From: Actinomycetales bacterium
Lineage (GTDB): Bacteria > Actinomycetota > Actinomycetes > Actinomycetales > Cellulomonadaceae
Length of the DNA stretch: 5,183 nt
Assembly: GCA_015655615.1 (NCBI GenBank)
Contig: JAATES010000159.1
Span: 1-5,183 of the forward strand
Reading direction: 5' to 3'
The notes beneath the pieces were generated by a model. That model was given only the letters and a program-made list of their open reading frames with translations, had not been told where the DNA came from and ran no database searches. The position numbers and the translations under genes were made by a program. Positions 1 through 5,183 of this stretch are shown in pieces. Each line of letters starts with the position of its first letter. The stretch's first letter is position 1.

Positions 1-2339
1 AGGCGTTCGAGCCCCAGCTGGTCGAGGGCAAGGCCATCCACCTGCACCCGCTCGTGTGCGGCGCGTTCAACGCGGACTTCGACGGCGACCAGATGGCCGT
101 CCACCTGCCGCTGTCCGCCGAGGCCCAGGCCGAGGCCCGCATTCTGATGCTGTCCAGCAACAACATCCTCAAGCCGTCCGACGGCCGCCCCGTGACCATG
201 CCCTCCCAGGACATGATCATCGGCCTGTACCACCTGACGTCCGACAAGGACGACGCAGTCGGTGCGGGACGGGCCTTCAGCTCGGTCTCCGAGGCGATCA
301 TGGCGTTCGACCAGGGAAGCCTGGACCTCAACGCGGTCGTCAAGATCCGCTTCGAGGACGACTTCGTGCTCCCGGCCGAGGGTGCGGCCGAGGGCTGGGA
401 GCCGGGTCAGGGATTCGAGACCTCGCTGGGACGCGCGCTGTTCAACGAGCTGCTCCCCGTCGACTACCCGTTCATCAACGCGGTCGTCGACAAGAAGCGG
501 CTGTCGGTCATCGTCAACGACCTCGCGGAGCGGTACCCCAAGGTCGAGGTAGCTGCCTCGCTGGATGCTCTCAAGGCCGCCGGATTCCGCTGGGCCACCC
601 GGTCAGGTGTCACCATCGCGATCTCCGACGTGGCCACGCCGAGCAAGAAGGCGGAGATCCTCGAAGGTGCCGAGGCTCGTGCGCTGAAGGTCCAGCAGCA
701 ATACGACAAGGGTCTGATCACGGACGACGAGCGCCGTCAGGAGCTCATCGAGATCTGGACCCAGGCCACGGACCAGGTCGCCAAGACCATGCAGGAGAAT
801 TTCCCGAAGCGCAACACGGTCTACCGCATGGTCGGCTCGGGAGCGCGAGGCAACTGGATGCAGGTCCGGCAGATCGCCGGTATGCGTGGGCTGGTGGCCA
901 ACCCGAAGGGTGACATCATCCCGCGTCCGATCAAGTCCAACTACCGTGAGGGGCTGTCGGTCCTCGAGTACTTCATCGCGACCCACGGTGCCCGCAAGGG
1001 TCTGGCCGACACCGCGCTGCGGACGGCCGACTCGGGTTACCTGACGCGTCGTCTGGTGGACGTCTCGCAGGACGTGATCGTCCGCGAGGAGGACTGCGGC
1101 ACCGAGCGCGGACTGACCCTTCCGATGGGCGTCGACGATGGCACGGGCAGCCTGATCCGTCACGACAAGGTGGAGACGAGCATCTACTCGCGCACCTTGG
1201 CGGGCGATGTGGAGGTCGACGGCGAGGTCGTCGGGCGCACGGGTGAAGACGTCGGTGACGTGCTCATCGACCGTCTGCTCGCAGCCGGTGTGACGACGCT
1301 CAAGGTGCGTTCGGTGCTCACGTGCGAGTCGCGCGTCGGCACCTGCGCGAAGTGCTATGGGCGGTCCTTGGCGACCGGCAAGCTGGTCGACATCGGTGAG
1401 GCGGTCGGCATCATCGCCGCGCAGTCCATCGGTGAGCCCGGAACGCAGCTGACCATGCGTACCTTCCACACCGGCGGTGTGGCCTCGGCTGACGACATCA
1501 CACAGGGTCTGCCCCGTGTGACCGAGCTCTTCGAGGCCCGTACCCCCAAGGGTGAGGCGCCGATCGCGGAGTTCTCGGGCCGGGTCACCATCGACGATGC
1601 CGAGCGTTCGCGCAAGATCGTCCTGTCCCCGGACGACGGCTCCGAGGAGATCGCCTACCCGGTCACCAAGCGGGCTCGCCTGTTGGTGCAGGACGGTGCG
1701 CACGTCGAGGTCGGCGAGCAGCTGGTCCAGGGTGCGCGCGACCCCAAGAAGGTGCTGCGCATCGTGGATGGCCGTGCCACGCAGAAGCACCTCGTGGACG
1801 AGGTCCAGGAGGTCTACCGCTCGCAGGGCGTGGACATCCACGACAAGCACATCGAGGTCATCGTCCGCCAGATGCTGCGCCGGATCACGGTGCTGGACTC
1901 CGGCGACACGATGCTGCTGCCGGGCGAGCTGGCTGAGCGCGGTCGCTTCGAGGACGCCAACCGCCAGGCCATCGCCGAGGGTGGCACCCCGGCCTCGGGC
2001 CGTCCTGAGCTGATGGGCATCACCAAGGCGTCGCTTGCGACGGACTCGTGGCTCTCGGCGGCCTCCTTCCAGGAGACCACCCGCGTGCTGACCGAGGCCG
2101 CCATGAGCGGACGGCGGGATCCGCTGCTGGGGCTCAAGGAGAACGTCATCCTCGGTAAGCTCATCCCGGCCGGTACCGGTCTTCCTCGGTATCACCAGGT
2201 CGCGGTCGAGCCGACCGAGGCCGCCAAGGCTGAGCTCTACCCGAGCTTCGGCTACGACGAGATCGACTTCTCCGAGCTCGGGTTGGGCTCCGGCGAGGCG
2301 ATCCCGCTGGACGACATCGACTTCGGTGACTTCCAGTGA
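1..2339 (+). CDS. rpoC: DNA-directed RNA polymerase beta' subunit, C-terminal part (5'-truncated by window edge)
   Basis: This is the beta' subunit of RNA polymerase, which holds the catalytic Mg ion and part of the DNA/RNA channel. The open frame enters at position 3 and ends with TGA at 2337-2339, giving 778 codons. By comparison with actinobacterial RpoC (about 1,290-1,320 aa), roughly 510 N-terminal residues lie upstream of the window. Visible landmarks in order: the [12 protein letters not shown] active-site motif, with the three Mg-binding Asp codons at 75, 81 and 87; the bridge-helix region [10 protein letters not shown]...[13 protein letters not shown] (about 946-1030); a four-cysteine zinc site with Cys codons at 1095, 1323, 1344 and 1353 (DCGT ... 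[11 protein letters not shown]); the trigger loop around MRTFHTGG (about 1450-1480); the conserved C-terminal block FQETTRVL...[14 protein letters not shown] (about 2070-2175); and an acidic tail ending DIDFGDFQ. No frameshift or missing key residue is seen. It is probably co-transcribed with rpoB upstream, outside the window. Confidence 0.98.
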   Translation, partial: AFEPQLVEGKAIHLHPLVCGAFNADFDGDQMAVHLPLSAEAQAEARILMLSSNNILKPSDGRPVTMPSQDMIIGLYHLTSDKDDAVGAGRAFSSVSEAIMAFDQGSLDLNAVVKIRFEDDFVLPAEGAAEGWEPGQGFETSLGRALFNELLPVDYPFINAVVDKKRLSVIVNDLAERYPKVEVAASLDALKAAGFRWATRSGVTIAISDVATPSKKAEILEGAEARALKVQQQYDKGLITDDERRQELIEIWTQATDQVAKTMQENFPKRNTVYRMVGSGARGNWMQVRQIAGMRGLVANPKGDIIPRPIKSNYREGLSVLEYFIATHGARKGLADTALRTADSGYLTRRLVDVSQDVIVREEDCGTERGLTLPMGVDDGTGSLIRHDKVETSIYSRTLAGDVEVDGEVVGRTGEDVGDVLIDRLLAAGVTTLKVRSVLTCESRVGTCAKCYGRSLATGKLVDIGEAVGIIAAQSIGEPGTQLTMRTFHTGGVASADDITQGLPRVTELFEARTPKGEAPIAEFSGRVTIDDAERSRKIVLSPDDGSEEIAYPVTKRARLLVQDGAHVEVGEQLVQGARDPKKVLRIVDGRATQKHLVDEVQEVYRSQGVDIHDKHIEVIVRQMLRRITVLDSGDTMLLPGELAERGRFEDANRQAIAEGGTPASGRPELMGITKASLATDSWLSAASFQETTRVLTEAAMSGRRDPLLGLKENVILGKLIPAGTGLPRYHQVAVEPTEAAKAELYPSFGYDEIDFSELGLGSGEAIPLDDIDFGDFQ

Positions 2340-2375
2340 CCAGCGGTCGCTGAGGCGCCACTGAGTCTCGACGGC

Positions 2376-2410
2376 GAAGGCCGGTCTCCCTCTCCGGGAG
2401 GCCGGCCTTC
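2376..2410 (+). terminator. Strong hairpin terminator after rpoC
   Basis: An inverted repeat starts 36 bp after the rpoC stop. The left arm is 2376-2390 and the right arm 2396-2410, with a 5-nt loop TCTCC (2391-2395). The 15-bp stem is fully paired except for one G-U wobble (2385/2401), and its outer part is GAAGGCCGG/CCGGCCTTC. No run of T follows, only GTCACGCTTC and later TTCTTC. That suits the U-poor hairpin terminators common in actinobacteria. It most likely ends the rpoB-rpoC transcript and insulates the phosphatase gene downstream. Confidence 0.8.
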
Positions 2411-2481
2411 GTCACGCTTCGGCCTTCTTCGCGCTCCGGCCCGGCCCCATGCTCGCGATTGTGCGGGCGATCTGACATCTT

Positions 2482-2518
2482 GCGGTCGGGCGGTCGTCCT
2501 GCGGGCGGTCGGGCGGTC
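2482..2518. repeat. 14-bp direct repeat pair
   Basis: The sequence GCGGTCGGGCGGTC occurs exactly at 2482-2495 and again at 2505-2518, a 23-bp period. The second copy ends 7 bp before the candidate -10 box of the PAP2 gene, so the pair spans where -35 or regulator contacts would lie. Each copy is itself built of GCGGTC/GGCGGTC sub-repeats, so simple low-complexity expansion is an equally good explanation. Confidence 0.45.
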
Positions 2519-2525
2519 TTCGCGA

Positions 2526-2531
2526 TAGCGT
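2526..2531 (+). promoter_or_regulatory. Candidate -10 box (TAGCGT) for PAP2 gene
   Basis: TAGCGT fits the actinobacterial TANNNT -10 pattern and would place transcription start near 2538. The surrounding 10-mer ATAGCGTGGG (2525-2534) recurs exactly on the minus strand just before the dehydrogenase start. No good TTGACA-like -35 is visible at the expected distance. Assignment rests on position and on the shared motif only. Confidence 0.4.
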
Positions 2532-2543
2532 GGGCCCTTCCCC

Positions 2544-2582
2544 CGGCACCGGTGCGGTTGTGCACCGGTGCCGTTGTGCACC
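2544..2582 (+). promoter_or_regulatory. Tandem palindromes forming a perfect 12-bp hairpin in the PAP2 leader
   Basis: Two copies of a 16-bp unit, GCACCGGTGC[G/C]GTTGT, lie head to tail at 2546-2561 and 2562-2577 with one mismatch, followed by a partial third copy (GCACC, 2578-2582). The GCACCGGTGC core is a perfect palindrome in each copy. As RNA or cruciform, 2544-2555 pairs with 2562-2573 in a perfect 12-bp stem with loop GGTTGT. It begins about 6 nt after the predicted transcription start, so it could be a dimeric-regulator operator overlapping the start region, or a 5'-UTR hairpin affecting elongation or RNA stability. Confidence 0.5.
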
Positions 2583-2605
2583 ACACCGCGGAGAACGGAG
2601 CTCAC

Positions 2606-2692
2606 ATGTGTCCTGCCGGCACCACGGCGCAGGTCCGGGAGCGCGCCCGTGCTGCGGGTTCCCGCCGACTCACGAGGATTCCCGAGCGGTGA
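2606..2692 (+). CDS. Possible 28-aa leader peptide translationally coupled to PAP2 gene
   Basis: An ATG at 2606 has GGAG (2597-2600) five bases upstream. It opens a 28-codon frame beginning MCPAGTTAQV and ending LTRIPER, with seven Arg residues. Its TGA (2690-2692) overlaps the GTG start of the phosphatase (2689-2691) as GTGA, the classic arrangement for translational coupling. No family is recognised, and the product has no membrane segment or domain. The Shine-Dalgarno match and the GTGA overlap favour real translation. The short length and GC-rich background leave chance as a serious alternative. Confidence 0.35.
   Translation: MCPAGTTAQVRERARAAGSRRLTRIPER
2674..2691 (+). promoter_or_regulatory. 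Ribosome binding site and GTG start of PAP2 gene
   Basis: GAGGA at 2674-2678 lies 10 nt before the GTG at 2689, a slightly long but usable spacing. It decides the start in favour of 2689 over the much longer upstream-open frame beginning with GTG at 2530. The GTG also overlaps the TGA of the 28-codon leader frame, so coupling could substitute for an ideal Shine-Dalgarno site. Confidence 0.5.
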
Positions 2693-3351
2693 GCCGCCGA
2701 TGGACCGTGTGGTCCTGCGCCGCAGCTCTGGTTCTGGTCGCCGCATATGCGGCGATGCTGGTGGTGCGAGGACCGGGATTCCTTCCGGGAGTGGATGAGG
2801 CGGCCATGAGGTTCTGGCTCGACGTGCGCTCGCCCGGTCCGACCCGCGCCGCTCGGGTCTTCGACGAGGTCGGCGGCGGGCTCGTGGGCGGCGTGGTGGT
2901 GCCGGGAGTGATCTGCGCAGCGCTCCTGCGATGGCGCGGAACCCGCGCGGCGGCGACATTCCTGGTGGCCGCGGTGTTCTCCGCACTCCTCGTCCAAGTT
3001 CTCAAACACGTCGTGAGCCGCGACCGTCCTGCTGAGATCCTCGTCGGGTCGGATTTCGGTTCGTATCCCTCTGGGCATGTGGCGCACGCTGCGACCATGA
3101 CGGTGGTCGTCGCGCTGGTGGTCCGCCGCCCGTGGGTGTGGTGGGTGGCCGCAAGGTATGTGGGCCTGATGATGGCCAGTCGTATGTACCTCGGTGCGCA
3201 CTGGCTGACGGACACGGTGGCGGGCGGGCTGCTGGGTGCGGCGGTGGCCTACCTGATCTGGCGGTGGATGGGGGAGCGGCCGTCGGTGGTGCGCCCCGGA
3301 GCTCCGCCTAGTCCCCGGCCCGCACGACATTGCGCAGCTCGGATCCGTTGA
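2689..3351 (+). CDS. PAP2-superfamily membrane phosphatase
   Basis: This is an integral-membrane phosphatase of the PAP2 (type 2 phosphatidic acid phosphatase) superfamily. Members dephosphorylate lipid phosphates such as phosphatidic acid or undecaprenyl pyrophosphate; the substrate here cannot be assigned. From the GTG at 2689 it is 220 aa. All three signature motifs are present: K106-x6-R113-P114 (KHVVSRDRP), P127-S128-G129-H130 (YPSGHVAHA), and S164-R165-x5-H171-x3-D175 (SRMYLGAHWLTD). H130, H171 and D175 are the expected catalytic residues. About six hydrophobic segments are visible (near residues 9-27, 62-81, 87-105, 131-146, 148-164, 176-194), with a Pro/Arg-rich C-terminal tail. The frame stays open upstream to a GTG at 2530, but that extension is Arg/Cys/His-rich and not phosphatase-like. 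The 2689 start places Ser-Arg-Arg directly before TM1 and has GAGGA at 2674-2678. Its 3' end overlaps the convergent dehydrogenase gene by 44 bp. Confidence 0.92.
   Translation: MSRRWTVWSCAAALVLVAAYAAMLVVRGPGFLPGVDEAAMRFWLDVRSPGPTRAARVFDEVGGGLVGGVVVPGVICAALLRWRGTRAAATFLVAAVFSALLVQVLKHVVSRDRPAEILVGSDFGSYPSGHVAHAATMTVVVALVVRRPWVWWVAARYVGLMMASRMYLGAHWLTDTVAGGLLGAAVAYLIWRWMGERPSVVRPGAPPSPRPARHCAARIR
3308..3351. other. 44-bp convergent 3' overlap of PAP2 and dehydrogenase genes
   Basis: The dehydrogenase stop (TAG, plus-strand CTA at 3308-3310) lies inside the phosphatase frame, whose TGA is at 3349-3351. Both C-termini therefore read through the same 44 bp on opposite strands. No hairpin terminator separates the two genes here. 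The overlapped phosphatase segment encodes a Pro/Arg-rich tail beyond the last membrane helix, so it is probably dispensable extension. Confidence 0.85.
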
Positions 3352-4261
3352 CCAGCGCCTCGATGTTGTGGGCGAGAAGCTCCCCGGCACCGCGCGGGCG
3401 CCCGCCCGCGGCATGGGGCGTGATGAAGGTGCGGGGTGCGTCCCACAGCGGCGAGCTGGCGGGCAGCGGTTCGGTCTCGACGACGTCGAGCGCCGCGCCC
3501 GCGACTGCGCCCGAGTGCAGGGCCGCGGTCAGAGCCACCTGGTCCAGCGTGGCGCCCCGGCCCACGTTCACCACCCAGGCGTGGTCGGGCAGCGCCGCGA
3601 ACACCGCCGCGCCGATGACGTGACGGGTCGACTCGGTAGCGGGCAGGATCGCTACGAGCAGGTCGGTGCCGGGCAGCACCTGCTCCAGGTCGGCGTCGGT
3701 CACCACCGGGAAGCCGTCGCGGGTTCCTGCGTGCGTCGCGATGCCGGTCACCACGGCGCCGAGCGCCGCCAGATGGTGGGCCAGGGTGCGGCCGATCGAG
3801 CCGAACCCCCAAATGGTGACGTTCTTTCCGTCGAGACTCGCGAGCCCCGGGAACCGACCGGGCTGCTGAACGCCGCCGAGCTCCTGCGCCCAGCGGTGCT
3901 CCCGGTGGGCTGTCGCCATCAGATCCAGGCGTCTGGTCGCGGCGAGGATCAGTGCGAGGGCATGCTCGGCCACGGGACCGTCGTGCAGGCCGCGTCCCGA
4001 GGTGATGGTCGCGTGCGTCGTGAAGCCGGCGGACTGGACGACGTCGGTGCCGGCGCTCAGATCCTGGACCCAGCGCAGGCGGGTCAGCCTCCGGGCGCTG
4101 TCGGCCAGCTGGGTGCGCGGATTTCCCCAGACGACAAGCCCCTCGGCGTCGAGGTGGTCGTTCGCAACAGGCTCCGCGGGATCGTAGGAGACCAGTTCCA
4201 CGCCGAGTCCGGCGGGAAGAGCTGGGGCCTCGGGAACGGTGGTGGGCAGCAGGATCTTCAT
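3308..4261 (-). CDS. D-isomer-specific 2-hydroxyacid dehydrogenase family protein
   Basis: This is a 317-aa cytosolic NAD(P)-dependent oxidoreductase of the D-2-hydroxyacid dehydrogenase family (relatives include phosphoglycerate dehydrogenase and glyoxylate/hydroxypyruvate reductases). The family interconverts 2-oxoacids and D-2-hydroxyacids; the substrate here is not deducible. The length is typical. An N-terminal substrate domain (about 1-95) is followed by the Rossmann domain, with the dinucleotide loop G152-F-G154-S-I-G157. The catalytic set is intact: R235 in NVGRG, D259 and E264 in LDVVETEPLP, H283 in TPHAAG. No Asp follows the second beta strand (VTGIATHAGTR); this may hint at NADP preference, but that is weak. 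The ATG at 4261 is the furthest-upstream start possible, because an in-frame TAG lies 12 nt before it. There is no clear Shine-Dalgarno site, in line with leaderless expression. It is a single-gene unit converging on the PAP2 gene and overlapping it across 3308-3351. Confidence 0.93.
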   Translation of the reverse strand: MKILLPTTVPEAPALPAGLGVELVSYDPAEPVANDHLDAEGLVVWGNPRTQLADSARRLTRLRWVQDLSAGTDVVQSAGFTTHATITSGRGLHDGPVAEHALALILAATRRLDLMATAHREHRWAQELGGVQQPGRFPGLASLDGKNVTIWGFGSIGRTLAHHLAALGAVVTGIATHAGTRDGFPVVTDADLEQVLPGTDLLVAILPATESTRHVIGAAVFAALPDHAWVVNVGRGATLDQVALTAALHSGAVAGAALDVVETEPLPASSPLWDAPRTFITPHAAGGRPRGAGELLAHNIEALVNGSELRNVVRAGD

Positions 4262-4267
4262 GGCCCC

Positions 4268-4273
4268 ACGCTA
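4268..4273 (-). promoter_or_regulatory. -10 box (TAGCGT) giving a leaderless dehydrogenase mRNA
   Basis: Read on the minus strand, TAGCGT (4273-4268) is followed by exactly six bases (GGGGCC) and then the ATG at 4261. A TANNNT -10 box at this distance puts transcription start at or next to the A of ATG, which is the usual geometry of actinobacterial leaderless genes. The same 10-mer, ATAGCGTGGG, precedes the PAP2 gene. No canonical -35 is obvious about 17-18 bp further upstream. Confidence 0.55.
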
Positions 4274-4311
4274 TTCCTGGCGCCGTCGCCTCCGGCACCG
4301 GGGGAGTGCCT

Positions 4312-4369
4312 CGTGGTCGGCCTCCGGGGATCACGCCCCTCAAGGGATCACACCCCTCCGGCGACCACG
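4312..4369. repeat. Direct repeat pair flanked by an inverted repeat upstream of the dehydrogenase gene
   Basis: GGGATCACGCCCCTC (4327-4341) and GGGATCACACCCCTC (4344-4358) are 15-bp direct repeats with one mismatch, spaced 17 bp start to start. They lie between the arms of an 8-bp inverted repeat, CGTGGTCG (4312-4319) and CGACCACG (4362-4369). Relative to a transcription start at 4261, the direct repeats sit at about -66 to -97, a usual place for an activator or a second operator. No known regulator motif is recognised. Confidence 0.45.
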
Positions 4370-4379
4370 CCGCACGCGA

Positions 4380-4451
4380 GGTGCCTCATTGAGAAGTGAG
4401 CGTGTGGGGTGGGTTGGTGCCTCACGTTTTGTGAGCGTGAGGCTTGCGGTT
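4380..4451. repeat. Degenerate 36-bp tandem repeat with internal inverted repeat, probable IS end
   Basis: Two 36-bp units lie side by side at 4380-4415 and 4416-4451. They share GGTGCCTCA at their left (4380-4388, 4416-4424) and GTGAGCGTG in the middle (4396-4404, 4431-4439). The second unit also contains an 8-bp inverted repeat, GCCTCACG (4419-4426) and CGTGAGGC (4436-4443), with a 9-nt loop. The block abuts the stop codon of the transposase remnant, so it most likely holds the terminal or sub-terminal inverted repeat of the insertion sequence. The hairpin could also act as the transposase terminator. The opposite IS end is beyond position 5183 and cannot be compared. Confidence 0.45.
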
Positions 4452-5166
4452 CATTTGGTTGTCGTGAGTCGACGGATCGATGGTTCCAAGGATGCCATGT
4501 CGAGCCCACGGGACGCGGCAAGGGCCTCGGTCTTGGTCTGCGCGAGGTCGATCAATCGCAGTTGGATCTTGTTGATCCGGCGGGTCAGGTCGGGGGGGGG
4601 TTGACGCCCTCAACGCGTGTGGCGACGTTGGCGGCCTGCTCGTGGGTGAGGATCGCGGCCGCGATTACGCGCTGCGACGGGGTTCGCGGGGGTGTCGTAG
4701 ACACGCTTGCGGCGCCCATCCGCGGTCGCCGCGATACCCCGTCGTTGCATCGACCGGCGCGTCGGTGTCAGGTACCGGTCGATCGTCGCGGCGCTCATCG
4801 CCTCCAACTCGCTGACATCTTCCCCGGTCGCGAACGGTTTGTCCAGGTCACCGGCGCCCTGCAGTAGCGGCAGCCAGATGGGGAGCATCACGGTCAGGTA
4901 CTTCCCCCACACGGGCAGCCCATCAACGCCCACACATGCTCCAGGCGCGCCCGCGAGTCGTCACTGTACTGCTTGGCCCGCAGCTTGCGGCGATCGCCCT
5001 GATCGCCCGGGTCCGCCAACACGGGCCCGGTCAACATTCGCCTAGCGGTCGAGCGGCCCATCCCGGTCGTCGTGATCACCTCATCGAGGATCCGGCCCCG
5101 ATCGCGTTTCGATGCCCTCGTATACGCGCTCCGGAGCTTGTTCGTTACGTGCCTTCTCGCGGCCAT
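4451..5166 (-). pseudogene. Core-deleted, frameshifted integrase-type (DDE) transposase remnant
   Basis: This is the remnant of an IS transposase of the integrase-core type; the IS family is not certain. From the ATG at 5166 (GGAAGG Shine-Dalgarno at 5182-5177) the frame reads MAARRHVTNK...GRILDEV...GMGRSTARRMLTGPVL, a helix-turn-helix-like N-terminal domain, then EHVWALMGCPCG. It shifts near the G5 run (4904-4908) into KYLTVMLPIWLPLLQGAGDLDKPFA and ATIDRYLTPTRRSMQRRGIAAT. It then jumps directly to ADGRRKRVYDTPANP, which in relatives I recall lies after the catalytic core. A second shift at the C4 run (4679-4682) gives SQRVIAAAILTHEQAANV, and a third at the C9 run (4592-4600) gives DLTRRINKIQLRLIDLAQTK...SIRRLTTTK, with a stop at 4451-4453. 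The joined product is about 235 aa against roughly 400 for full-length relatives. No EADT-, DNGSEF- or ESKN-like catalytic blocks are present, so it cannot be an active transposase. Confidence 0.8.
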
Positions 5167-5183
5167 CGGTATCTTGCCTTCCA

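Larger units (their letters stand above)
2411..2688. other. Gene-poor intergenic leader region between rpoC terminator and PAP2 gene
   Basis: This 278-bp stretch has no convincing full-length gene. Several open frames cross it, but they are low-complexity Arg/Gly/Pro-rich readings of GC-rich DNA. What it does hold is annotated separately: a 14-bp direct repeat (2482-2495 and 2505-2518), a -10-like box at 2526-2531, a 12-bp-stem hairpin made of two palindromes (2544-2573), and a possible 28-codon leader ORF (2606-2692). Confidence 0.6.

Noticed and set aside
603..2195. 530-codon open frame on the minus strand
   Set aside because: It lies wholly antisense to rpoC and is Arg/Asp/Leu-rich with no recognisable domain. 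Long antisense frames are expected opposite GC-rich genes with strong third-position GC bias.
2480..2582. Possible CRISPR-like array from the clustered repeats before the PAP2 gene
   Set aside because: The repeats are 14-16 bp, with at most two full copies each, of two unrelated kinds and without spacers of uniform size. No cas gene is present.
2530..2688. 53-codon N-terminal extension of the PAP2 protein from the GTG at 2530
   Set aside because: The extension is Cys/His/Arg-rich, unlike PAP2 proteins, translates through the 12-bp hairpin, and its start codon overlaps the candidate -10 box. GTG 2689 has a Shine-Dalgarno match and directly precedes the first membrane helix.
2252..2986. 244-codon minus-strand frame spanning the rpoC end, the intergenic region and part of PAP2
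   Set aside because: It runs antisense through a strong terminator and two real genes and is almost entirely Arg/Pro/Ser. There is no sign of coding beyond GC bias.
3249..4343. 364-codon minus-strand frame, longer than the dehydrogenase frame
   Set aside because: It is an out-of-frame reading of the dehydrogenase gene, dominated by Arg, Gly and Pro with no motif. The overlapping 317-aa frame has the complete NAD-binding and catalytic set.
3368..4399. 343-codon plus-strand frame opposite the dehydrogenase
   Set aside because: Antisense shadow of a well-supported gene; Gly/Arg/Val-rich with no domain or membrane pattern.
4409..4867. 152-codon plus-strand frame in the right-hand region
   Set aside because: It lies opposite the transposase remnant, whose minus-strand frames show clear family-like sequence, and it reads through the nine-G tract. 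Treated as a shadow.

Overview
The base composition (very GC-rich, third codon positions almost all G or C) and the RpoC sequence point to a high-GC Gram-positive bacterium (Actinomycetota). A member of the Micrococcales is my best but weakly supported guess. The window holds a chromosomal housekeeping gene end, two small metabolic or membrane genes, and the remains of a mobile element.

Layout. Positions 1-2339 carry the 3' part of rpoC on the plus strand, from just before the catalytic NADFDGD motif to the acidic C-terminal tail. It is followed by a strong perfect-stem hairpin terminator (2376-2410). Positions 2411-2688 form a gene-poor leader region with direct repeats, a -10-like element, a 12-bp hairpin built from two palindromes, and a possible 28-codon upstream ORF whose stop overlaps the next start. 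Positions 2689-3351 encode a six-pass membrane phosphatase of the PAP2 superfamily with all three signature motifs. On the minus strand, 4261-3308 encodes a D-2-hydroxyacid dehydrogenase-family oxidoreductase with an intact catalytic set. It converges on the phosphatase gene and overlaps its 3' end by 44 bp. Its start codon sits exactly where a leaderless transcript from a TAGCGT -10 box would begin.

The right end (5183 to about 4380, minus strand) is a decayed insertion sequence. It encodes the N-terminal helix-turn-helix part and the C-terminal part of an integrase-core (DDE) transposase, but the catalytic middle is absent. The reading frame is also broken three times, each time at or beside a G/C homopolymer run, including one of nine. 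Downstream of its stop lies a degenerate 36-bp tandem repeat with an internal inverted repeat that is probably the IS end. The other end lies outside the window.

The genes do not form one pathway. rpoC belongs to the upstream rpoB-rpoC operon and is insulated by its terminator. The phosphatase and dehydrogenase are independent single-gene units sharing an ATAGCGTGGG promoter-like motif. The IS remnant marks this as an insertion-prone stretch downstream of the RNA polymerase operon. I see no convincing new multi-gene system. The most interesting items are the core-deleted transposase, the hairpin and leader ORF before the phosphatase, and the repeat pair upstream of the dehydrogenase.
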